Shown: positions 18,869 to 25,292 of the stretch, piece by piece
Layout: each line of letters begins with the position of its first letter
Numbering within the stretch: the first letter of the stretch is position 1
Assembly: GCA_947447005.1 (NCBI GenBank)
Contig: CANFHO010000016.1
Location: 1 to 37,572, forward strand
From: Chitinophagaceae bacterium
GTDB lineage: Bacteria; Bacteroidota; Bacteroidia; Chitinophagales; Chitinophagaceae
Reading direction: 5' to 3'
Length of the DNA stretch: 37,572 nt
Notes under the pieces: generated by a model
Database searches by the model: none
What the model was told of the DNA's origin: nothing
Seen by the model: the letters and a program-made list of their open reading frames with translations, nothing else
Position numbers and translations under genes: made by a program

Positions 18869-18887
18869 TGATTTAAGATATTCATAA

Positions 18888-18927
18888 AAAGCATTGTTGA
18901 GGATAAAACCTTAATGATGCTTTTTTT
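18888..18927 (+). terminator. rho-independent terminator after the oxidase genes
   Basis: A 15-bp stem with three G-U wobbles (arms 18888-18902 and 18909-18923) encloses a six-base loop ATAAAA, and a run of seven T residues (18921-18927) ends it. It lies between ctaF and sco and would make sco and the genes after it dependent on read-through or a separate promoter. Confidence 0.85.
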
Positions 18928-18942
18928 GTTTAAATAATATAT

Positions 18943-19641
18943 ATGAAAACAAAAATATTCATTGCCATACTCATTACTGTGATACTGCCGGTTGCGAGTT
19001 ATTTGATCGTTAGCAAGTACAGCAGCGATGCTATTAACATGCCCAGAAGGTATTTTTATGATACCGTTACCAGTCGAATGGAAAAAGGAAGGCTTGTTAA
19101 TGATACGGTTTGGCATAAAGTAAAGCCTTTCAAACTCAAAAACCAGTTTGGAAAAGAAGTGGGTTTGGAAGATTGGGGTGATAAAATCATCATTGCTGAT
19201 TTCATTTTTACTTCTTGTCCGAATGTATGTCCAACCCTTACCAAAAATATCAAAAAGATTCAAACAGCATTTAATAAAACAGATTCAATAGTACGCTTTG
19301 TTTCATTTACCATTGATCCTGATAGGGATTCTGTTACCAGAATGAAGGCTTATGGAGATAAGTACGGAATCAATCATGATACCTGGTGGTTTTTGACTGG
19401 AGATCGGAAGGAAATATATAATATTGCATTCAATGAATTCAAGGCATCTATTGCAGCTGAAGGCAATATCGATACTGGATTCATACATACTCAAAATATC
19501 TTTTTATTGGACAGGGACAAGGTAGTGCGTGGATGGTACAATGGAATGGATAGCTCCAATATTGAGAAGTTAATTAAAGACATCGTGTTATTGAGTATGG
19601 AGCGGGATAAAAAAAGAAAAAGAAACCTATTCAGAAAATAA
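18943..19641 (+). CDS. sco: SCO1/SenC copper chaperone
   Basis: Thioredoxin-fold copper protein that helps load CuA of subunit II. One N-terminal membrane helix (residues 3-23). The copper-binding C92-P-N-V-C96 motif follows FTS, and the conserved His is H182 in TGFIHTQN. FTIDPDRD is the usual family segment. Length 232 is normal. The start lies only 15 bases beyond the terminator T-run, and the tail is Lys/Arg-rich. Confidence 0.93.
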   Translation: MKTKIFIAILITVILPVASYLIVSKYSSDAINMPRRYFYDTVTSRMEKGRLVNDTVWHKVKPFKLKNQFGKEVGLEDWGDKIIIADFIFTSCPNVCPTLTKNIKKIQTAFNKTDSIVRFVSFTIDPDRDSVTRMKAYGDKYGINHDTWWFLTGDRKEIYNIAFNEFKASIAAEGNIDTGFIHTQNIFLLDRDKVVRGWYNGMDSSNIEKLIKDIVLLSMERDKKRKRNLFRK

Positions 19642-19666
19642 ATTTTTAAAGCTAAAAAGTATAACT

Positions 19667-20209
19667 ATGTTGCAAGCAAGCATGAAGAAAAACGACAAAA
19701 GAGCAAATCTATTGATCATCCTTTTTTCAGTAATCGTATTCGTGGCAGTAGTTGTTTTATCAAAACTGAAGCTTGATGTTGAACTCCCATTCAATGTTCA
19801 TTTGTTTGCAAAAGCCAATGCAGTGATCAATTCACTCGTGTCAGTCCTTCTTGTTGTTGGTTTGGTGGCAGTGAAACAAAGCAAATTTATATTACATAAA
19901 ACAGTCATGATGGCTGCTATGGTGTTATCGTTGCTCTTCCTTGTCTCTTATATTTGTCACCACTTATTTTCTGATTCAACATCATATCTCGGTGAAGGGC
20001 CAGTTAAATATGTCTATTATTTCATATTGGTAACGCATATCCTTCTTGCTGCCATCATTCTTCCCTTTATTTTATATACTTCCTACAGGGCTTTGATTGC
20101 CGAATGGCCTGCGCATAAAAAACTTGCTAAAATCACATGGCCTATATGGTTTTATGTATCCGTAACAGGTGTGATAGTTTATTTGATGATTAGTCCTTAT
20201 TATCAATAA
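19667..20209 (+). CDS. DUF420 membrane protein
   Basis: Membrane protein with five hydrophobic segments and conserved-looking histidines (LLFLVSYICHHLF, FILVTHILLA, NVHLFAKANA), recognised as DUF420, a family often found beside cytochrome oxidase genes. A role in oxidase assembly or heme/copper handling is commonly guessed; the sequence does not prove it. A start six codons later (19682) is equally possible. Confidence 0.85.
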   Translation: MLQASMKKNDKRANLLIILFSVIVFVAVVVLSKLKLDVELPFNVHLFAKANAVINSLVSVLLVVGLVAVKQSKFILHKTVMMAAMVLSLLFLVSYICHHLFSDSTSYLGEGPVKYVYYFILVTHILLAAIILPFILYTSYRALIAEWPAHKKLAKITWPIWFYVSVTGVIVYLMISPYYQ

Positions 20210-20214
20210 AAGAG

Positions 20215-20242
20215 ACGAGTGACAAGAAACAAGAAACAAGTT
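20215..20242. repeat. heptamer array C, four units
   Basis: Four 7-base units of form ACRAGNN (ACGAGTG, ACAAGAA twice, ACAAGTT). Read on the minus strand they match the unit type of array D. The GTG start of the alkyltransferase-like gene (20219) lies inside the first unit. Confidence 0.8.
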
Positions 20243-20611
20243 ACTGGAAAAGTAAAAAAGGAATCTTCTGTTAAGGTTGATCAAAGAAATTTCTTTGAAG
20301 ATGTGTTCGATGTTGTGCGTCAGATACCCAAAGGGCGCGTTACCAATTATGGAAGTATTGCAAAATATCTTGGGTCGGGACTTTCTTCCAGAATGGTTGG
20401 TTGGGCTATGAATGCATCACATGGTGTAAAACCTAAGGTTCCTGCACAGCGTGTAGTAAATCGTAATGGCATACTTACAGGGAGAAATCATTTTGCTACC
20501 CCTACTCTGATGCAGGAGTTACTAGAAAAGGAAGGAATTGAAATTAAGAATGATAAAGTAGTTGATTTCAAAAACCTATACTGGGACCCAGAACAGGAAT
20601 TGGCATTGTAA
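20219..20611 (+). CDS. alkyltransferase-like protein, MGMT family without the active cysteine
   Basis: DNA-binding domain of the O6-alkylguanine-DNA alkyltransferase family. The helix-turn-helix region GSIAKYLG, the arginine finger R58 in SSRMVGWAM, and the NRNG loop are present. The alkyl-acceptor motif PCHRV is replaced by P75-A-Q-R-V79, so the protein cannot accept an alkyl group. Such ATL proteins flag alkylated bases for nucleotide excision repair. I use the GTG at 20219; there is no ATG before residue 59, and the first ~16 residues come partly from a repeat array. It begins 9 bases after DUF420. Confidence 0.85.
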   Translation: MTRNKKQVTGKVKKESSVKVDQRNFFEDVFDVVRQIPKGRVTNYGSIAKYLGSGLSSRMVGWAMNASHGVKPKVPAQRVVNRNGILTGRNHFATPTLMQELLEKEGIEIKNDKVVDFKNLYWDPEQELAL

Positions 20612-20649
20612 TAAAAAGGTGAATTGTATCACTTAGATTTACTAATCAT

Positions 20650-20684
20650 CACTTGTTACTCGTCACTCGTAACTTGTCTCTTGC
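20650..20684. repeat. heptamer array D, five units
   Basis: Five 7-base units, four of them of type NACYYGT, such as CACTCGT and AACTTGT, the fifth degenerate. They encode the C-terminal residues and stop codon of the minus-strand DUF5522 gene. With array C, 405 bases away in the opposite orientation, it brackets the alkyltransferase-like gene. Confidence 0.8.
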
Positions 20685-20853
20685 TTTTCAATTCAGATTT
20701 TTTTGGCTCTGGAACATTCTTAAAATCGTAAGGGCAATTCATGCAGCCATTTCCGCAACATGTTCCATTTTCGATATGATATTGAGCTGTCAGGACCATG
20801 AAACCCTGGTCATTATAATTGTAATGTATTCCTTCAATCAGCTTTTTTCTCAT
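20656..20853 (-). CDS. small DUF5522 family protein
   Basis: A 65-residue protein with a compact cysteine cluster CCGNGCMNCPYDF, preceded by YNDQGFMVLTAQYH, recognised as DUF5522. Four cysteines so close suggest a bound metal, but the function is unknown. The start overlaps the end of trmB by 20 bases, so the two are co-transcribed and perhaps coupled. The last ten residues (KSKRQVTSDE) are translated from the heptamer array and are unlikely to belong to the ancestral protein. Confidence 0.8.
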   Translation of the reverse strand: MRKKLIEGIHYNYNDQGFMVLTAQYHIENGTCCGNGCMNCPYDFKNVPEPKKSELKSKRQVTSDE

Positions 20854-21577
20854 CTCTGTAAAAACCTTCTTTTATTCCTTTCTCAATTTGAATAACTTTT
20901 TCTTTCAATAATTCATCCAATGCCTGGTCAATGTTTCCATCAATTTTGAATTTCAAATAATGGATACGTTTACTCTTGGCGATATCAAGATTTTCGTAAT
21001 GTGTTCTAATTTCCAACTCCGCATGACCAGGAAAATCCCGAGAAATATCATTTGAATCAACAACCATTTCAAACCCATAAGTTTCAATCACTGCCTTTGT
21101 GAATGCATACAAGGTGGGTGAATCGGTCTTTAAATTGATATAACCACCAGGAGACAGAAATTGTTTATACTTTCTTAAAAAAATTGGATGTGTAAGTCTT
21201 CTTCTGATATTTGAGATCCTTAACTGTGGATCAGGAAAAGTAATCCAAATTTCATTTACTTCGTTTGTACTGAAGTAGGAATCAATCATTCCAATTTGAG
21301 TTCGCAAAAAAGCAACATTGTTTAAGTCATTATCTAAAGCTCTTTTTGCACCTACCCAAATACGATTTCCTTTTACATCAATGCCAATGAAATTTCTGTC
21401 AGCATGTAAGGCGGCAAGTCCAATCGCATACTCACCCTTTCCACATGCCAATTCTAGGGTGATAGGAAATGTATTATTGAAATGACCATTCCACTTACCC
21501 TTCATGTTTTCAGGGTACTCATATACATTGTTGAAACTTGCTATATCTGCAAAGCGCTGAAGCTTATTTTGTCCCAT
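20834..21577 (-). CDS. trmB: tRNA (guanine-N7-)-methyltransferase
   Basis: S-adenosylmethionine-dependent enzyme that makes m7G46 in the variable loop of tRNA. Motifs seen: LELACGKGEYAIGLA (cofactor binding), the GIDVKGNRIW segment, IWITFPDPQ, and the TDSPTLYAF region. Length 247 is normal. The C-terminal 40 residues are Lys/Glu-rich. The start at 21577 is supported by an exact -7 promoter element close upstream. The 20-base overlap with the DUF5522 gene points to a shared transcript. Confidence 0.94.
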   Translation of the reverse strand: MGQNKLQRFADIASFNNVYEYPENMKGKWNGHFNNTFPITLELACGKGEYAIGLAALHADRNFIGIDVKGNRIWVGAKRALDNDLNNVAFLRTQIGMIDSYFSTNEVNEIWITFPDPQLRISNIRRRLTHPIFLRKYKQFLSPGGYINLKTDSPTLYAFTKAVIETYGFEMVVDSNDISRDFPGHAELEIRTHYENLDIAKSKRIHYLKFKIDGNIDQALDELLKEKVIQIEKGIKEGFYRDEKKAD

Positions 21578-21588
21578 AATAATGATTG

Positions 21589-21596
21589 CAAAAGTA
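21589..21596 (-). promoter_or_regulatory. predicted -7 promoter element of trmB
   Basis: On the minus strand this reads TACTTTTG, an exact TAnnTTTG match followed by CA, 11 bases before the trmB ATG. A clear TTG at the expected upstream distance was not found, so only the -7 half is supported. The transcript leader would be only a few bases. Confidence 0.4.
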
Positions 21597-21698
21597 AACC
21601 AGACAAGGTGAATTACACCGTTTTAAAATAGAATATTCCCACTCCATTCTGGTGATAACACCTTTTTAAGGCTTTCGTATCCATTTATTTTTACTCTT

Positions 21699-21718
21699 CA
21701 TAAGCGCAAATGCTTATG
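21699..21718. promoter_or_regulatory. hairpin upstream of the small cysteine-protein gene
   Basis: A perfect 7-bp stem, CATAAGC and GCTTATG, around a six-base loop, 53 bases before the ATG at 21771. No T-run follows, so it is more likely an operator or leader structure than a terminator. Confidence 0.4.
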
Positions 21719-21726
21719 AAACATCG

Positions 21727-21739
21727 GCACAACACCCGA
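21727..21739. repeat. left arm of a 13-bp inverted repeat
   Basis: GCACAACACCCGA, exactly complementary to 22092-22104. It lies 31 bases before the start of the small secreted protein gene, which the two arms enclose. Confidence 0.8.
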
Positions 21740-21770
21740 TACATTTTTAAAACCATTTAAAATAGTGAGT

Positions 21771-22082
21771 ATGAAAAAAATCATCATGATGAGTGGCTTG
21801 TTATTTGCTGCATTCATAACCAAAGCAGCAACAACAAGTAAGGTGCAAGAAGGAAAGGTAAAGATTGAAACACATCAGGAGTGTAAAAATTTGATCTCTG
21901 GTTTGTATGAAGAAACGGATGCGGGGCTATGTACTGTTACATTGAAAGGAAGTTTATTTCTCGGATTCATTGGAATTGAGGTAAGCTGCACTGGCACTGC
22001 TGCTTCATGTCAGCAGGCTACTGAAAAAGCAGCAAGTTGTTTGCAAGAGGCAATTAAAACAGTTAAACAGGTATTGGATTAG
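21771..22082 (+). CDS. small secreted cysteine-containing protein, unknown
   Basis: A 103-residue protein with a signal peptide (MKKIIMMSGLLFAAFITKAA) and a mature part holding five cysteines (HQEC, AGLC, VSC, AASC twice), a beta-like middle segment and a helical C-terminus. I do not recognise the family. The start is the ATG at 21771; a GTG two codons earlier is less likely. Two 13-bp inverted repeat arms enclose the gene. It is 46 bases upstream of a GLPGLI gene and may share its transcript, so it is a candidate partner of that exported system. Confidence 0.7.
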   Translation: MKKIIMMSGLLFAAFITKAATTSKVQEGKVKIETHQECKNLISGLYEETDAGLCTVTLKGSLFLGFIGIEVSCTGTAASCQQATEKAASCLQEAIKTVKQVLD

Positions 22083-22091
22083 GTAAACCAT

Positions 22092-22104
22092 TCGGGTGTT
22101 GTGC
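22092..22104. repeat. right arm of a 13-bp inverted repeat
   Basis: TCGGGTGTTGTGC, the exact reverse complement of 21727-21739. It sits 10 bases after the small protein's stop and 24 bases before the GLPGLI start. With the left arm it could fold around the small gene's message, or the two may be binding sites in opposite orientation. Confidence 0.8.
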
Positions 22105-22128
22105 TTTTAATCATTAAAAACAAATCAA

Positions 22129-22896
22129 ATGAAATTTATTATACAAGTTATTATTTATCTCATCCTGACCTATTTATCTCTAAGTCAGGAAGCAGAGGGT
22201 CAAACCATTTCAAAAAAAATTGAATATACATGCAGATACAATAGCATGTTCGACAGAGGCATTGGCTATAAAAATTATCATGCATCACTTATCATTCAAG
22301 GTGATAAATCTTTATACACCATGAAAGCAGATGCAAACAATAGGCAGGATAGTCATTTGGTCATGGTCGACTTAGAACCGGATAGTCTTTTCACCGTATT
22401 CAAAGACATGGAAAGCAACTCACTCATATTTGAAATCAATGACATGAATCAGCGAGCTGTTTATTATGCTGATACCTTATACCCAATGCATTGGGAGTTC
22501 CTTCAAGAGAAAAAATATATTTCAAATTTTGAGTGTGAAAATGCCAAAACAGTATTCAAAGGGAGGACTTACATTGTTTGGTATGCTCCAAGTATTCCTG
22601 TTATGAATGGCCCCTGGAAATTGGGTGGTTTACCAGGGCTTATCCTGGAAGCGTACGATGATGAAGACAATTGGCATATTGAATTTCAATCTGAAAAAAA
22701 TATACCGAGTATAGAATTTCATTCATTTGATAAACTTCTTCATGGCAATGTGCCCGGGTATAATAATTATGCAAATGAAGTGAAGAAAACATTTAATCGG
22801 GTATCACAATATCTGGCATCACAACAAACTGGCAACTGTCTCAGTTGTCAAACCAAATCGACTTTAAAGTTGCATACATGGGAAAGGATAGATTGA
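22129..22896 (+). CDS. GLPGLI family exported protein
   Basis: Secreted protein of the Bacteroidota GLPGLI family, named for the motif, which here is present exactly at residues 167-172 after GPWKLG. The N-terminal signal peptide ends near EAEGQ (residue 25). The rest is mostly beta-strand, and a CLSCQ pair is near the C-terminus. Function is unknown for the family; members typically sit beside a TonB-receptor-like gene, as here. Its TGA stop overlaps the ATG of the next gene by one base (TGATG), indicating coupled translation. Composition is clearly AT-richer than the respiratory genes. Confidence 0.88.
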   Translation: MKFIIQVIIYLILTYLSLSQEAEGQTISKKIEYTCRYNSMFDRGIGYKNYHASLIIQGDKSLYTMKADANNRQDSHLVMVDLEPDSLFTVFKDMESNSLIFEINDMNQRAVYYADTLYPMHWEFLQEKKYISNFECENAKTVFKGRTYIVWYAPSIPVMNGPWKLGGLPGLILEAYDDEDNWHIEFQSEKNIPSIEFHSFDKLLHGNVPGYNNYANEVKKTFNRVSQYLASQQTGNCLSCQTKSTLKLHTWERID

Positions 22897-25292
22897 TGTT
22901 CCGATATTGTCTTATGATATATATTTTTCTGATTCCATCTATAACAAAAGCACAAGACAGTTTACCTGTAAAAACTCTTCCAGGTGTACGTATTGTTGAT
23001 CGGAAAAGGAATTTCGTAGAAAGAAACGATACCATTATCTATGATGCAAAGGCATTCATGAGCAATGAAGTACATAAGGTGAAAGACCTACTTTCATTTA
23101 TGCCGGGATTCAGTGTTGATGAAAATGGAAGGGTGATGTTCAATGGTCGGGAAATAAAGCATATAATGATTAATGGAGAAGATCTGACTGGAAACAAATA
23201 TGAAGCAATAACAAAAAACCTGCAGGCGGGACTCATTAGTAGAGTGGAGTTGGTAAAGAGGTATCATGAGAACCGCCTGCTTTCATCTGTAGAATGGGGA
23301 GATGAGCAAGCAATTAATCTGGTAGTAGATGAACATAAAAAATATAAAGTCAATGCGCAACACACCTTTGGTACAACACCAGATTTCAAAAAAAAGGAGC
23401 TGGATGGGAATGTTATCTCCATTTATAAGAGAGCAACTACCCTGATGTTTTTTGATATGAACAATCATGGAAGAAATCCTACATTTTCATTATTTCCTGA
23501 TAATGCTCTGATAAAAAATTTTGCTCCTTTTAGGTTCCCCTATTCTTATATACCCACCTATCTTACCGATGATATTGCAGAAACCTATTTGAGAAATAAC
23601 AATGATAAAGGAGTGAATATTAGCCATACGCATAAAATATTTCCACATCTATCACTTCTAACAAAACTTATTATATCAGAACAAAAGTTAATCCATCGTC
23701 AGGATCTTATTTCATCATTTTTATTTCCAGGCATGGATGAATTGAAATATGAAAATAAGCAATTCAATAGAAAAGCATTTTATCAAACTGATTTACATCT
23801 TAATATGAAGTATGATAATTTAAAGCGTCATATTTCATCATATCAATTCTATCTGACTAATAACAGACAATCAAGTGCTAATCTTCAATATTCAACACTA
23901 CCCTTGATGGATACTGCTATGACGAATATGTCTGGATTATTCAGGATGTTAGCAATACAAGCAAATGAAACATTTCAGTTAAGTAGAAAATATGTGCTTG
24001 AATCAGAATCTAATTTAGTTATAGGCAAGCCTAAAAATCATTTGGATATTTCTTCACATGCTTTACCATTTTTACAAGGGGTACCTACAGGGTCTTCAAT
24101 ACTAATCGATGATGCAAAAGCAACAGAGCGGATGTTTACATCAGGATTGAAAATTTTGTTCAAATGGAAAAAAAGCTTTTTTCAATTGGGAATTAAATTG
24201 GAGAATCAACGTTTATACACATTGAATAATCTTTTTGCCAAACAAATGCAAGACAGTATTGAAATTGTTTCATCCAATGGAATTTTTCATTTAAATAGAA
24301 TATCTATATATGGAAAACGTGAACAAGAAATCAATAAACATCTGATGATATCATTGCATTCCTCATTGGGTATTTCTGGTTCCATTTGGAAAAATCAGAA
24401 AACACAACAGCTTACTGGAAATGTATTGATGTCATTGAATTATCAGAAGAATGCTTTCAGAACAACAAATCTATTTTTCAATCTTACAAGAGGGCTGCCC
24501 AATAAAAATCTATATTTTACTTCACCCATCCTGAATACCCAAATGCAGTTTATGAATGGCGCGCCAACGATTGTATATCCTGTGAAAGCAAGTTTACATC
24601 TTGCAAAAGCCTACAATGATTTATATAAAGGATTCTCAGTTTCATCTAATATATCAATAGAAAAAAAAATATATTCCCTGCTGCCTACACTCAATCAATT
24701 TCATTTTTATTCTATCCATGGATATGAATTGGGCAAAGAAGGTATGTTCATTTCCTCTTCATGTAAAATTCAAAAGAATTTATTTCCATATAAGATTAAA
24801 CCTTATGTAGATATCCGTGTGAACAGCAGCAATCAGAAAATATCATTCAATGGAAGTAAAAATAACATGAGCACTATTTTTTCTGAATTTCAGGTAGGAG
24901 TAGTTAGTTATTGGAATACAAAATTGAATGTGGAGTCAAGTGTATTATACAGATCAACTTTCTTGCAGATGAAACCCATGCAAGAAAATGGGAACAGTCA
25001 TGATTTTATTACAAGGGCAGACCTAAAGTTTAAATGTGAAATTGCAAAAAAGACCTATGCATCCATCTATGGAGTCTTATTAAAGAATAGACAATATATG
25101 TATTCAACAACATTCTTAGATGGGTATCTTGAACATACAATTTCTGAAAGGCTGATGTGTGTATTGAAAATGCACAATCTCCTGAATCAAACTATGTATA
25201 CAGAAAGGCCTTATGCTGCTTATTTCACACAAACAACGAGTGTGGCTATCGTACCACGTTATATTATGTTTTCAGTCCAAATAAATCTTTAA
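22896..25292 (+). CDS. TonB-dependent-receptor-like outer membrane protein
   Basis: Predicted outer-membrane barrel of about 800 residues. I start at 22896 (MFRYCLMIYIF), which gives a signal peptide ending at TKAQ; the open frame extends 17 codons further up inside the GLPGLI gene. A plug-like domain comes first (MPGFSVDENGRVMFNGREI, then IMINGEDLTGN and the SRVELVKRY segment), followed by alternating barrel strands ending in a terminal strand, IMFSVQINL. It lacks an obvious CarboxypepD_reg N-terminal domain and a clear TonB box. It is translationally coupled to the GLPGLI gene, so the pair probably works together on export or uptake of an unknown substrate. Its stop directly abuts the stop of the opposite-strand gene. 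Confidence 0.8.
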   Translation: MFRYCLMIYIFLIPSITKAQDSLPVKTLPGVRIVDRKRNFVERNDTIIYDAKAFMSNEVHKVKDLLSFMPGFSVDENGRVMFNGREIKHIMINGEDLTGNKYEAITKNLQAGLISRVELVKRYHENRLLSSVEWGDEQAINLVVDEHKKYKVNAQHTFGTTPDFKKKELDGNVISIYKRATTLMFFDMNNHGRNPTFSLFPDNALIKNFAPFRFPYSYIPTYLTDDIAETYLRNNNDKGVNISHTHKIFPHLSLLTKLIISEQKLIHRQDLISSFLFPGMDELKYENKQFNRKAFYQTDLHLNMKYDNLKRHISSYQFYLTNNRQSSANLQYSTLPLMDTAMTNMSGLFRMLAIQANETFQLSRKYVLESESNLVIGKPKNHLDISSHALPFLQGVPTGSSILIDDAKATERMFTSGLKILFKWKKSFFQLGIKLENQRLYTLNNLFAKQMQDSIEIVSSNGIFHLNRISIYGKREQEINKHLMISLHSSLGISGSIWKNQKTQQLTGNVLMSLNYQKNAFRTTNLFFNLTRGLPNKNLYFTSPILNTQMQFMNGAPTIVYPVKASLHLAKAYNDLYKGFSVSSNISIEKKIYSLLPTLNQFHFYSIHGYELGKEGMFISSSCKIQKNLFPYKIKPYVDIRVNSSNQKISFNGSKNNMSTIFSEFQVGVVSYWNTKLNVESSVLYRSTFLQMKPMQENGNSHDFITRADLKFKCEIAKKTYASIYGVLLKNRQYMYSTTFLDGYLEHTISERLMCVLKMHNLLNQTMYTERPYAAYFTQTTSVAIVPRYIMFSVQINL

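Noticed and set aside
21771-22082. Toxin or bacteriocin precursor
   Set aside because: A signal peptide and five Cys are not enough; no immunity, transporter or leader-cleavage gene is seen.
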